A DNA stretch of 64,000 bases, taken from contig WPIO01000018.1 of assembly GCA_009760855.2 (NCBI GenBank), positions 2,609,001-2,673,000 of the forward strand, read 5' to 3'. The stretch is from Cristatella mucedo. Lineage: Eukaryota; Bryozoa; Phylactolaemata; Cristatellidae. Made by a program: the position numbers and the translations under genes. Of this stretch, positions 41,481 through 52,090 are shown piece by piece; within the stretch, counting starts at the first letter, position 1, and the number at the start of each line of letters is the position of its first letter. A model generated the notes under the pieces. The model did no database searches. It saw only the letters and a list, made by a program, of their open reading frames with translations, and had not been told where the DNA came from.

Positions 41481-42642
41481 CTGCAACCGACAATGGCGAG
41501 CAGGTCTTGTGCTTTGCCAAGATGCTGCTGTTCATGCAACGGTAGCCAGAAAGCATGGCGCGAGTTGTGCAAGATCGGCACGCTGCAGCAGCTGCTGCAC
41601 TCGACAGAAGAGATGGGGCGCAGCAGCATAGCTTGCTCTTTGGGCTGTTTGCCAACGGACGGTGTGGGACCCAGCTGGAGACCAAAAATGACGATTCGGG
41701 CAACTGGAGTCAAGGATCAGGAAGCAGCAACAGAGCTTCTTTGGCAGATCAGGGACATGAATAAAGACCGGCCGAGGGGTGTAAACCGGTTATGCCATTG
41801 GCTCGAGTGAAGTAGCAGCTGAGTTCTAGCTCAGGTCAGGGGGAAAGGGCTGACACGGCCGTGCTGCAAAGGGTCTTGTCTACATCAAGAACAATCACCT
41901 CATGGCAGGTTTTGAGCCACGTGTGGACCAATTGTATGTGCTTGTCGTCGTCCTTTTGTCGTCGTACGGTGACCTGATGGTGCTGCTTGACGACCTCTGG
42001 AGACTTGGCTGGCTCTTTCTCGTCTATTGGTAAGACCTCCGGGATGCACTCGGATAGCATGGTGAGGCGGCTAGTGGTGCCACGCCTATTCTGCTGCGAC
42101 TTGGAAAGCGATTGCTGTCCCGACTTTCCCCAGATGCGCTCACAGTGCCTGTCGAGGATGCCCTGCGCATCACTGTCATCGTCCCGTATAGGTAAGACCT
42201 CGAGGATGCACTCGGGTAGCATGGTGAGGCGGCTAGTGGTGCCACGCCTATTCTGCTGCGACTTGGAAAGCGATTGCTGTCCCGACTTTCCCCAGATGCG
42301 CTCACAGTGCCTGTCGAGGATGCCCTGCGCATCACTGTCATCGTCCCGGGCGGTGGCCACGGCCTGTCTTAGGCTTCGGCTAGCACACTGCTGCTGCTGC
42401 AAAGCAGCATGTCCATCACTGCTGCCGGCACCAGGATGGTGCTGCTGCACGGCAAGCATTTCTGTACAGCGATTGCGCTCGTCCAGGACAGCATGGAGGC
42501 GTTGGGTGAGGATCTCACTAAACTTTGCTGGGTCGGTCTCAGCTAGTCTGTAGTTCCTATTGTGCTGGAACGTGCAAGGAGAAGCCGTCAAGGCCACAGG
42601 GACAGCCCTGATGTTGGCAAGGAGACGAGTTGCTGCAGCAAC
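40826..42642 (-). CDS. AXIN: Axin, central part (two exons)
   Basis: Minus-strand exons 42642-41899 and 41480-40826 encode 466 residues of the central region of Axin, the scaffold of the beta-catenin destruction complex. The first exon contains the GSK3-binding helix DPAKFSEILTQRLHAVL (human VEPQKFAEELIHRLEAV) and then two identical copies of ILDRHCERIW, matching the beta-catenin-binding helix ILDEHVQRVL. The second exon has a third, ILDKHYKRKW. The order agrees with Axin. RGS (upstream) and DIX (downstream) exons were not found in the window and may be far away. Glutamine runs and low complexity separate the motifs. Confidence 0.82.
41899..42642 (-). CDS. AXIN: Axin exon: GSK3-binding helix and two beta-catenin-binding repeats
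   Basis: The acceptor is TTTGTTTGTGCAG and the donor is CATGAG|GTGATT, phase 0 at both ends, 248 residues. Residues 37-53 are the GSK3-interaction helix. Residues 108-117 and 162-171 are beta-catenin-binding helices. These lie in a tandem repeat of exactly 54 residues (162 bp) whose two copies differ at only a few bases (42029-42187 and about 42189-42350). Residues 231-248 (DDDKHIQLVHTWLKTCHE) resemble the human EDAEKNQKIMQWIIEGEKE stretch that follows the binding helix. The plus-strand frame through here is a shadow. Confidence 0.82.
42025..42350 (-). repeat. 162-bp tandem duplication within the Axin exon
   Basis: Two consecutive units, nearly identical base for base. The low divergence suggests recent duplication or gene conversion. 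The unit length keeps the frame. Confidence 0.92.
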
Positions 42643-43058
42643 CTGCACAAACAAACTAACGTCATGAGCAGCAAGCTATCAGGGACTGTCAGTGAGTACA
42701 CTTTGCTGCGAGTGCAAGCAGTCCACCCTTCATGTTAGAATGCCATCTTGATTAATGATCCACTAGAGGGAGGACAATATAAACACAGGAATGTGCTCAT
42801 GCAGCAGCTGGCCTCTGGGTGGACGGCGTAGGAACAACAACCAGGTTCAACGTGGCCAAGAGTCAGCAGCTAAGTCGTGACCCCTTAATACCCATACTTA
42901 TTAAGCTGAAATAAAAATAATGTACTTCAGTAATTTAAAAGCAGAGTTGAGCTCATGTTGAACTCATATTTCAAATTTCCCATTGATCCACGAATATTAG
43001 CTGAGGTATGGAATTGAAAATGAACCAAGCTGCAATGTAAATGAAGCTGTTTCCAAAG
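42643..43058. other. Presumed Axin intron
   Basis: No further exon recognised upstream of 42642. The RGS domain motifs were searched for and not seen. Confidence 0.35.
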
Positions 43059-43059
43059 G

Positions 43060-43380
43060 TCATAAACATATATGTACCTTAACAAGCTGCACGTACATGC
43101 CTCGATAGATCAAGGTTCGAAAAGCTAGAACACTGGTCGCATATTGTGCAGTGATCGGTAAACTTTTTATTTATAGATATTTTCCTTCGGATTTATTTCT
43201 AGGATAGACATGGCTTGCATAATCATTTTTCCTCTTAGAAGGAAATCTTTACAACTTTTGATCCATTTCTAACATTTTTTGTCCTTTGAAGGGTGCCCTA
43301 AAGAAATATTCTAGTAGAGGGCAAGTTTTTCAGTAGTTTCTCGTCATTTTTCGAGACAGGACCTACATTAGCTTTCGCTC
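43060..43380. repeat. Dispersed repeat, partner at 55135-55430
   Basis: Shared blocks include ACATGGCTTGCATAATCATT versus ACATGCTTGCATAATCATC, and CTCAACAAG/CTTAACAAG near the start. It is AT-rich and non-coding. The copies are diverged but collinear over about 300 bases. Confidence 0.5.
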
Positions 43381-43459
43381 GCTTTCGCGATGGTAGCTGG
43401 TGGCCGAAGAGTCGGGGGGCCAAAGAGATAGATCAATCTCGTGGGGCACCGTAAGGACC

Positions 43460-43624
43460 TAGCCGTGATGGCACATTAGGTAAGGCGGTTGCTTTCACGA
43501 CCTCGGTCTCGAGGTCGTGGGTTTGATTCCTGTGGTGGGCGATCTTTATCGCCACTGCAAGCGGCGGTGATAGCCGTAAAGGCTCTTTTGTCGCTGTACA
43601 AAAGAGGCTATTTAATCAGCTAGG
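43460..43624 (+). mobile_element. SINE-1 copy, forward, well preserved
   Basis: Head CGTGATGGCACATTAGGTAA, B box GGGTTTGATTCC, body GGTGGGCGATCTTTATCGCC and 3' end CTATTTAATCAGCTAG. The best full-length copy for defining the family. Confidence 0.75.
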
Positions 43625-44050
43625 ATTTATTTATTTTATTTATCTGTACTTGTAGGTTCGGCCCCAGACACGAGGTACCGCTCGTGGCCGACCAGCCACT
43701 GTCGCTGCTCGGCCCAAATACAACCGCGAAGAACCCTAGAGTTGTGCATTCTTGATTTTGTATCAGTTGATATCTAAGTTCACGGCAGGGGCCGGCTGAC
43801 CAACTCATGCGTTCACAGCCTGGCTCGTTCGACGAAGCATGAAGCTCACGAACTGCATTTGAGCGGGCGGCCATAAATTCGTTGAGACTTTCGCGTCGTT
43901 TCGATTTCCACCAACCAACTGCCGAGAAAAACATTTGCCGCGTCTGAAACGTCAATGACTGTGCCTGAAAAATTTGGTCGTCAATCGGTAGAGCCGGTGG
44001 GTGAGACGCCTAGGCCATGGAGGCGGTAGCATTGCTGCCGGGCTGTGCTA
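43625..44050. other. Unassigned sequence
   Basis: The minus-strand frame 43955-43620 has no recognised match. Confidence 0.3.
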
Positions 44051-44051
44051 A

Positions 44052-44815
44052 AGATTATAATAATAATAATGAACTCGATAAAGCGCCCTCAGAGAACTCA
44101 ATCTCTTTCTAGGCGCTTTACATTTGCTGCAAAGAGAAACACGATTGAATGGTGAGTGATATCATGCTTGATAAACAACATAAATAACATGGTTAGGGGT
44201 GACATGCACAGGATCAGCTGTGGTTAGTGGCAGCATGCACAGTGTCAGCACGAATAAGCACACGTGGGAAGAATCACAGGGACCCACTAAATGCTGTCCG
44301 AAATAAGTGTGTTTTTAAGTTCTTTTTAAGTGTGGTCAAGTCAGGGGATGGTGTGACGCAAGTCGGGAGTGAGTTCCAGGCTTTGGGAGCATACGAACTA
44401 AATGCACGGTCTCCAAAGGATTTGGGATTTGTACGAGCAATCGGTCTCGACTATCGGATTCCGAAAAGCTGGTGGTACGATGCTTGGCCTGGTGGGGGAG
44501 TAGATCTGAGAGATAGGCTGGAGCAAAAGAATGAAGTGACTTAAAAGTGAGTGACAAAACCTCGAAGTCAATCCGTTGCTTGACTGGTAGCCAGTCCAGG
44601 TCGGCGAGAAGTGGTGAAATGTGTCAACTGCGACGCTGGTGACAGACAAGCCTAGCTGCAAAGTTTTGCACCAGCTGCAATCACCTGATCGAACATGCCG
44701 GTAGGCCAGTAAGCAGTGAGTTGCATAAGTCGAGACGGGATGTCATGAATGCATGGACCAACTTAGACGTGGTATCCTTATCTAAACAAGCCCGAATTTT
44801 AGCAATGTTATGTTT
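44052..44815 (-). mobile_element. LINE-A copy, reverse
   Basis: Reversed (ATT)n and tail (44058-44130), 3' UTR to 44330, and C-terminal RT ORF to 44815. Minus-strand frames contain LVHAFMTSRLDLCNSLLTGL. Confidence 0.7.
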
Positions 44816-45539
44816 TGATACTGCGTCTTTTAGAGTACGCCCTTTGGGGTGCATGCCAGCGTCGTCGGACGAGGCGTAGTCCTTTCGCTCGGGTAAAAGT
44901 GTTCGCTTTATCTCCGAGGTCAAATCAGGATTAAGAAGGTCAAAGCTTGGTTCCGGCCGCGACTGCCAATCAAAAGGGCTTGATGCGGTCGTGCCAGGTA
45001 GTCTGGTCGCAGATCGATCCGGGGTAGCAGGGGTCTCTGAGAAGGGGAGAGGGAGGTTAGCGGTGGAGGCACTCTGGCTCCAGTCTGTTTGACCGCACCG
45101 CTTACCACTCCTACGACTCGGTGCACGCTCGCTGGGTCGCTAGCGAGCCGGTCTGTAGCAGAGCTGTCAATCAACTGGGTACCCATATCAACGCCCAGTC
45201 CCACGCCTACCCACCGTGGGTGCTGGGCGGGCGTTGATGCCACCAGCCATCGTACGGGTGGGCGTGGGTGTGGGTATTGGCTTGCCTTACTTATTCAAAT
45301 GCCACATCGCATTTCTTTCGAAGATTTTTAGGCCGAGTTTCGGTCGGGTCCGCCAGATTCGGGCATCAGATTGGGATCGGGGCGTCGGGCTTTGAAAGTG
45401 CAAGACGAAACTGCCAAATACCTCAGAATCACGACGAACGTCAACCTTACCACGATCGAGCTCGAGCTGAAGAAGAAGAAGCCGGCAACCGATGGCGAGC
45501 GACCCCGGTACGGGTGTTGCTATGGGTACGCGTCAACTA
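44816..45539. other. Unassigned sequence
   Basis: Two overlapping frames at 45268-45597 have coding-like composition but no recognised family. Confidence 0.3.
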
Positions 45540-45808
45540 CTCAAGTGTTCTCGTGACTCTGCTATGCTTCCCACTTTCTCTCTGTTTCGTGAGATGAAGT
45601 CCGCTGGCTACCGAATGCGTACCGAAAGCCACGTAGGCAGTGAGTGCAATCGAATCTAAAAAGCTAAATAGGCTCACCGAATAAACTCTAGCCAAAATGT
45701 TAACCGTTGGAGGCCGCTTGTTGTTCGCTATGCAAAACTCTCCTTCGAAACACCCACATAGTCTTTGTGGCTTTGTTGAGTTACAGGCGGAGATACATTA
45801 CATTACGC
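45540..45808 (+). mobile_element. LINE-B 3' end with small insertion
   Basis: TGACTCTGCTATGCTTCCCA to GAGATGAAGTCCGCTGGCTA, then about 75 foreign bases, then the tail resuming at GCAAAACTCTCC and ending GAGATACATTACATTA. Confidence 0.6.
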
Positions 45809-46280
45809 GTACGAGTGGTCCGGCGGCCGAACTTCTGGGCAATGGGTGGGCGTAGGTGAGCAGCGTAGCCGTCGCACTTGAGCCAAGGATGCCCGTGGTA
45901 CTCGCCCAAATGGCAATTGAAGGCTCCGGTCTGCAACCTTCGCTGACAGTCTTGGGTGTGGAGGCTCTGCTGAGGCGACGCGACCGGGCTCATGATTATT
46001 AGAAGCTGTAATAGTTTTATTATATTTTAGGAGAATATTTCAGTTAAAATCCTTTCAACATTCCATCTTAATCCTGCAAACTTTAAAAGAAATACAATTC
46101 ATTCTGCTAGTTCAACGATGTAACAACTAGTGTAAGTTCATCCAACCATAACAAATGGTTAGCTATTTCAACAACCTCATTTATAAAGTGGCCTAAGACC
46201 CTCAACGGCTGTAAACTTCCGTAATGTGGGAGAGAAAGGATTGCCCGCTGCAGTACTCCAACCCACAACCTGGGTAGTGA
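45809..46280. other. Mostly unassigned; SINE-1 fragment at 46160-46275
   Basis: At 46160-46275 a reversed SINE-1 is visible (CAACAACCTCATTTATAAAG, then GGATTGCCCGCTGCAGTACT). Nothing else recognised. Confidence 0.4.
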
Positions 46281-46395
46281 TGATATTACTCACTATTCAA
46301 TCGTGTTTCCCTTTGCAGGTAATGCAAAGCGCCTAGAAAGTGATTGAGCTCTCTGAGGGCCTTTATCAAGTGCATTATTATTATTATTATTAGCG
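46281..46395 (+). mobile_element. LINE-A 3' tail
   Basis: ATTACTCACTATTCAATCGT, GCAAAGCGCCTAGAAAGTG, TGAGCTCTCTGAGGGCC and (ATT)n. Confidence 0.65.
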
Positions 46396-47129
46396 AAGAG
46401 AGATAACCTTACTGCAGGTGTGTACGTCCATCCCAAACAAACGCCGCGTAACTTGTGAAGCATACTGAATGCGATGCTAAATTATTGCACAATCCGTATT
46501 CGAGCGTGTCTTAATACTGCTTGTGACGGTCCAGTAAAAGTAGAATTAGTAATTAAGTAGAGTCGAACATTTGCAAGCGATTTCATGTGTCGGGCCAATT
46601 GCTTGCTGCTCGTTCGGAGCACTGATCGATGATGGTGGCAGCGAACTCATTTCCGGGCGCCATATTAAGATCAGCCGATGAGCGCGTCTAGGTAAGTAGG
46701 CTATTCGTTCGTTGCAACTGTCAAGCTAGTGCTGCGTTGTTGTGGCATATGGTTTAGTCCCAAGGTCATGGCATTTGGTTCAGGGGCTCACGCTGACCGA
46801 ACCACGTTGTAGTTACAAACGCAACAGCAGGCTATTCGTTACTGTTCACTTCAAGCAGGAATAGCATACTGGTAAAGCCTTTGCTGCCGCAATATAAATG
46901 AAGCTGTCAAAAAAAACTTCTATATCCTTAGTCAGTAATAATTGCTTGCGTGCACGTTTTATTGTTTTTAAGTGGACTGCTAAATGCTGTCCGAGCTGGA
47001 TTGTACGTCGGCGTCCTAAAAAATGCCATATTAAAAGATTTTAGGGCATCGTTAATTTTTAGAGGTTTAACTGTGCCTCCTTTGCTAATGATTCTTAATA
47101 GGTGGTAGATGTCTACTTATAGTCCTTAT
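46396..47129. other. Unassigned sequence
   Basis: No gene recognised. Confidence 0.35.
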
Positions 47130-47335
47130 CTGGCTGGCCACACATATCGGTAATATAATGTAATTTGTCTCTATCTGTAAATCCGCAAAGCGACAAAGAA
47201 TAAGCTGGTGAGACACAGGAGAGTTTTTTATTGCACATGCGAAGCCTAAGCAGGCTTTCGGTACGCATGCGGTAGCCAACAGACTTCATGTCGCGAACCA
47301 AACAGAAAGTCATAAGGATAGCGGAGACAGGAGGG
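47130..47335 (-). mobile_element. LINE-B 3' end, reverse
   Basis: Reversed family tail: GAGACACAGGAGAGTTTTTT, AGGCTTTCGGTACGCATGCG, AGACTTCATGTCGCGAACC. Confidence 0.55.
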
Positions 47336-47529
47336 CAGTCATGGAAGTGAGTAGCATGAAAGTACTGTAGCAGCTCAGGATGACTGAAAAGGATGTGCCA
47401 TAGTCACCAGCAGGAGACAAGATTTCTTTGCCCAATTATAATAGGTACGAAGAAGCCAAGTAGTTACGGCTCTGCGAGTCAATGTAAGAATTTCGCTCTG
47501 AATCCGTCGATACAAAAGTTCATTGGCCG

Positions 47530-48411
47530 ATTTAATAGCCTCATTAATACAGCGGCACAAGAGTCTTTACCGCTGTCACCATCGTTTGCATTCGCAGCTG
47601 CGGAGTACCCAGGCGAAGTTCTACTCAGCGCCAACGACCTGTGGGGTGTAAGCTGCGACGAGAGACGGCCCATGGATGTCGAATCTCTTAGCGGTAAGAG
47701 TTGCAAGAAAGGCGAAGATGACGGTAAGGCACAGCGAGAGTTTGACCGGCGTACGGCAAAGGCTTTTTCCGTAATTGTCATGGCTGTCTCGAATTCTGTG
47801 CTAGTGAGTTCCGGTATCGGAACTATGGCAACGGCTTCGGAGGCGTGGAGGAAGCTGGATTCCATATATGCTTCAAGAACGCTAACGAGTAGACTTCTCC
47901 TACATCCGAAGCTTACATCTATCCGGATGTCATAGGGGAGGCCATGTCCAGGACTAAGAAAGCGAAGTTAATTCGATTGCTAATGTGCTTCAAGCCGCAG
48001 GAGACACTATACCAGAGGAATAGATTCTCCTCCGCATGCTTGAGTGAGCTACCGGAGTCGTGGCAGCAGCTGATAATGATCCTTGCAGCAAGGGACATGC
48101 GCGACTTAACGCTTGACGGGGTTCAGAGTTCAGAGTTCAGAGTAGGCTGATGCATGAGCTTCTAAGGCGAGAAAATCGGCCCTCCTTGCGACGAGAGAAT
48201 GAGAGAGACGGCTCTTGTGGCCTCGAATGAAGCCTGGACAGCCAGCAACGTGGCTTCGCCTACTACTCACGGCAAGCAGCACACTTTCAAGTTTACTGGT
48301 AAGTGCCAGTACTGTTTGGAAGTCAGCCACAAGGCCTCACAATGTTTTAAAAGCAAGAGAGAAGATAATGCCAAACCTGAGGGTAACACTGCAAAGTTCT
48401 TCTAGAGCGCC
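47530..48411 (+). pseudogene. Fossil Ty1/copia gag with zinc knuckle
   Basis: A SINE-1 fragment (47528-47595) is followed by a gag-like coding stretch. It reads GEDDGKAQREFDRRTAKAFS, then TASEAWRKLDSIYASRTLTS RLLLHPKL (copia gag W..L...Y pattern). After a frameshift it reads LPESWQQLIMILAARDMRDL TLDGV, and after another the CCHC knuckle CQYCLEVSHKASQC (C-x2-C-x4-H-x4-C, about 48306-48350). A TTCAGAG triplication near 48123 causes one frameshift. No protease, integrase or RT follows; a LINE adjoins at 48412. Confidence 0.75.
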
Positions 48412-49125
48412 TCTCGTTTCGGCTGGGCATCACTGGCACTGCTCTGCAATGGTTCAGGTCCTATCTCAGTGGGAGTCTCGAGAGTATTGACGTGAATGGA
48501 CAAAGATCATCTAAGGTACCTCTGAAATATGGGGTACCTCAGGGCTCCGAGCTAGGTCCGGTTTTTTCACGGTTTATACTCTCCCTCTTGCTGATGTGAT
48601 TGCCAGGCACAATCTAGGCTTTAATTTCTATGCGGATGACACTCAGTTGTACCTTTGCTTTGATCCCTCCCAGCCTTTGAGCACCTCAAATTCTCTCAAC
48701 TCACTTGCTGCATGTATCCATGACATCCGCTCATGGATGGCGGCAAATTTTCTACAACTAAACGATGATAAAACTAACTTACCAGTTATGGGCAAACCCA
48801 ATGTGATTCATAAACTGGAAAGGCTGACGCTCAAAATTGGCTCAGCCAGCATATTTCCTGTTGAATCAGCACGAAATTTGGGTGTCATGTTCCAAAGTGA
48901 CCTCTCATTAGACGACCACATCAGCCCCACAGTCAAATATGCCTACTTTCAGCTACATAACATTGCTAAAATTCGTACTTGTTTAGATAAAGATACCACG
49001 TCTAAGTTGGTCCATGCATTCGTGACATCCCGTCTCGAATTCTGCAACTCACTGCTTACTGGCCCATCGGCAGGTTTGATCAGGCGATTGCAGCTGGTGC
49101 AAAACTCAGGAAGGGAGCCAGCGGA
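48405..49125 (+). mobile_element. LINE-A RT core copy
   Basis: Begins with RT sequence LGITGTALQWFRSYLS (about 48425) and YGVPQGSELGPVFS (about 48527). A long open frame (48596-49192) carries the catalytic NLGFNFYADDTQLYLCFD, then WMAANFLQLNDDKTNLPVMG, ARNLGVMFQSDLSLDDHISP and AFVTSRLEFCNSLLTG. It breaks off after LQLVQNS. It has the most intact RT palm in the window. Activity is excluded because the 5' and 3' parts are missing. Confidence 0.78.
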
Positions 49126-49605
49126 AGATAGCAAGAACTTCCGCAATGGCCTGCATTCTACTTTTCACTTCATGCCGAGCCACGGCGATTAACGTTACGG
49201 CCAGAACGAGTGTCAAACAGTGCGTAAGACTTGCTGTAACTAGATTTAACGGCTGATCGTATGGCGATTAAACGTAAAAATGCATTGATAATTATTGCTC
49301 ATGTTTTTCCATATTTCTTAGTTTTACAAATACTTTAATAGTTTTTGTCGTAGACGGTTTGGATTGTACGAGCATACTTCCTAAGTAAAGCTGGATGTAC
49401 TCTGTAAAATGTACTCTTAACTCTTCGCCCCTTCGGATCTCACTGTCGCTGATACGGCAATGCTGTATTGCCAGCTGCAAGCGGTGACGATAGCTGCTAA
49501 AGCTCCTACGCCGCTATACACATTAGTCAGAAAATTCAGTTTATCTTGCTGCTTAGTTTACGAGAACCACTTACTTTAAGCCTACTTGTTGTAAATAGGT
49601 ATAGA
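49126..49605. other. Unassigned, with SINE-1 remnant and a dispersed motif
   Basis: 49150-49240 resembles 62188-62270 (CTACTTTTCACTT...GAGCCACGG). A degraded SINE-1 lies at about 49450-49535. Confidence 0.35.
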
Positions 49606-49745
49606 TAAATATAATTCATTTGTATAGCGCCCCAAGAGAACTTGATCTCTATTCTGGTGCTTCACATATGCCTCGGAGCTCGAGCCCATGACCTCAGCCA
49701 GGCCTTGGTCGGGACGAGCACCTTAACCGCTGGACCAAATAGCCA
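49606..49745 (-). mobile_element. SINE-2 copy, reverse
   Basis: Reversed tail AGCGCCCCAAGAGAACTTGA, reversed B box GGAGCTCGAGCCC and reversed A box ACCTTAACCGCTGGACCAAA. Confidence 0.7.
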
Positions 49746-49985
49746 GCTGACCAATCAAATTTCCGGGGCATGTCGCGTACATTCATGAGCCACGCATCAT
49801 CCGCGGTGGACTCCTGTTTACGGGATGCTGACGCTTTGTAGGTACGGCTTCATTTACCTCTACAAAATAAACGCCCACACGTCTTCTGTGGAAGGTATGC
49901 ACGCGCACACCTTTAGTGGAGCCTTTTACTTAGCACTGTATAATTTACCGACAAACCTTACACTCGTGTGCAACTGTGGCTGCAA
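49746..49985. other. Unassigned sequence
   Basis: Nothing recognised. Confidence 0.35.
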
Positions 49986-51030
49986 AAGTGAACCTAATTT
50001 CTTACGCTGACCCACAAGGCCCACCACGGCTTAGCTCCTTCGTACCTAGCTGAACTGCTGCATCAGTTTCAGCCTGTTCGCGCCCTCAGGTCCTGTGTGG
50101 ACAATAAATTAGCTGTCCCATTCCTCCGCTTAAAGACTGGTTACCAGTCAAGCAACGGATTGACTTCAAGGTTTTGTCGCTCACTTTTAGGTCTCTTCAT
50201 TCTATGGCTCCAGCCTATCTTTCAGATATACTCCCCAATCAGGCCAAGCATCGTACCACCCGCTTTTCGGAATCCAACAGTCTGGAAATACCTCGTACAA
50301 ACCTTAAATCCTTTGGAGACCGTGCATTTAGCTCATATGCTCCCAAAGCCTGGAACTCCCTCCCGACCTGCGTCAGAACATCCCCTGACCTGACCACATT
50401 TAAAAGAAACTTAAAAACACACCTATTTAGAACAGCATTTAGTGGGTCCCTGTGATTCGTCCTTGATGTGCTTATGCGTGCTGACACTGTGCATGCTGCC
50501 ACTAACCACATTTGCATGCTGACCCTGTGCATGTCACCCCTAACCATATTATTCATTTCGTTTGTTTTTCAAGCATGATTTTACTTACTATTCTATTGCA
50601 TATCACTTTGCAGCAAATGTAAAGCGCCTAGAAAGAGATTAAGTTCTCTGAGGGCGCTTTATCAAATGCAATATTATTATTATTATTATAAAGACAGTTG
50701 GCGACAGAAGCTTTAGCTCTGCAGGTCCTAGACTGTGGAACTCGCTTCCACAACTCTTACGCAACGACAACTACTCTCTAACTGCCGACTATGGCACATC
50801 TTTTTCAGTGGTCCTGAACTGCTACTTCTATGCTACTCACTACCTCAACTGCTCTCCTGACTCTGCTATCCTTCCCACTTTTTCTTTGTTGCGTGAGACG
50901 AAGTCTGTTGGCTACCGAATGCGTACCGAAAGCCGCTTAGGCTGTGAGTGCGCTATACAAAACTCTCCTGCGTAACACCCAAATGGTCTTTATGACTTTG
51001 TGGAGTTACTGACGGAGGTACATTACATTA
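49986..51030 (+). mobile_element. LINE-B copy split by a nested LINE-A
   Basis: LINE-B C-terminal sequence (LTHKAHHGLAPSYLAELLHQ and LRSCVDNKLAVPFLRLK) runs to about 50137. It is interrupted by LINE-A at 50138-50690 and resumes at AAGACAGTTGGCGACAGAAG. It encodes GDRSFSSAGPRLWNSLPQLL RND and ends with the family tail and ACATT run at 51015-51030. A TAAAGAC-like duplication flanks the inserted LINE-A. Confidence 0.75.
50138..50692 (+). mobile_element. Nested LINE-A insertion
   Basis: 5'-truncated copy. The C-terminal frame (50174-50455) contains MAPAYLSDILPNQAKHRTTR and SFGDRAFSSYAPKAWNSLPT and ends NLKTHLFRTAFSGSL. The 3' UTR, an excellent tail (GCGCCTAGAAAGAGATTAAG) and (ATT)n follow. It inserted after LINE-B, so LINE-A was the more recently active family here. 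Confidence 0.78.
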
Positions 51031-51659
51031 ATTTCGGCAAGTGTTCGCCTGGCTGCTTCCGTAGAAGATCCTCCCGTTGTGTCGAGCCTTTCGCATCTGA
51101 GGAGGCCGTTGTGAGTTGGAATAAGTCGGCCATTAATTTGCCCGAGATCTACAGTGTAATAGCCCTGGCTAGGAGGAAAGTCGCCCTCTGTGAGGAAGAA
51201 ATTCATCATTGTAAGCACAGCGTTTATTTGTTTGCATGAAAAAAGTGTGTTGCTTTGATTTTAGATACTCTTCAAAATAGTTCGGATTACAGCTGGAAAG
51301 GGTCTAGAAAGTTTTGACAGGGCACTCTGAAACTACCATCAGGCATGTGATCTTCTAAATGCGATTTTATCTTTTGTGAATGCCACCTCTTTTATTGAAA
51401 TTTAAGGTTGGAACTTTTGTCGCACTTTTGATGACAGACCCTGATCCAAACAAGATTTTGAGAAATAGAGCAAAACTCGTTTTCCACATTACACTACCTA
51501 TACCGTCACACGCACCTGCACAGCCGTCACGTCCCGTCAAGTCACGTAATGAATTCGAGGCTCCGTCACGCACTTTCAGGCTCACGAAGCCCTTGGTTTG
51601 ATGGCAAGATGATCGACAGGCAGTGATGGTCGATCGTGGACGTGGCTCTAGAATGACCG
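51031..51659. other. Unassigned sequence
   Basis: Frames of 72-79 codons, no recognised family. Confidence 0.3.
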
Positions 51660-52090
51660 TTGGTCAACTTAGGAGCCTTTGACTTTGAGGTACCTCAGGG
51701 TTCGGTCATAGGCCTCCTTACTTTCGCAATCTAGTGACGTCCTGTTAACGACGCCATCACCACAAACAATCTTGGCTTTCGTGTCTACGCCGACTGCAGC
51801 CAGCTCTGCATTCTCCTACAACCCTTCGAGGCCTATCTCGTGCCTTTTATATGACTCGTTCGATTCCTTTGCTGCCAGCATCGAAGACATTCGCGTTTAA
51901 ATGGCTTCTAGCTTCCTGAAGGCAAGCGATAGATGATAAGACCAACCAAGTAATAATGGGAAAATCTAGTGTTACCCTAAAGTTGGAAAACCTCCCGATC
52001 AAGATTGGTTCATCTAGTATTTCTTCCCATTTCTTAACTTTCATCTTTGCACCTACCACGAATTCAGTTATGCAATAATTAAAGGGTCTC
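51660..52090 (+). mobile_element. Decayed LINE RT fragment
   Basis: Scattered forward pieces: a VPQGSVIG-like motif near 51695, an FRVYADCSQL-like catalytic motif near 51775, then DDKTNQVIMGKSSVTLKLEN and IKIGSSSIS near 51935-52020. More diverged than LINE-A. Confidence 0.55.

Noticed and set aside
41987-42553. 188-codon plus-strand frame over the Axin exon
   Set aside because: It is the complement of the Axin exon and merely reproduces the 162-bp duplication.
48596-49192. Possible active reverse transcriptase gene
   Set aside because: The RT palm is intact, but the N-terminal and endonuclease parts and the 3' end are missing.
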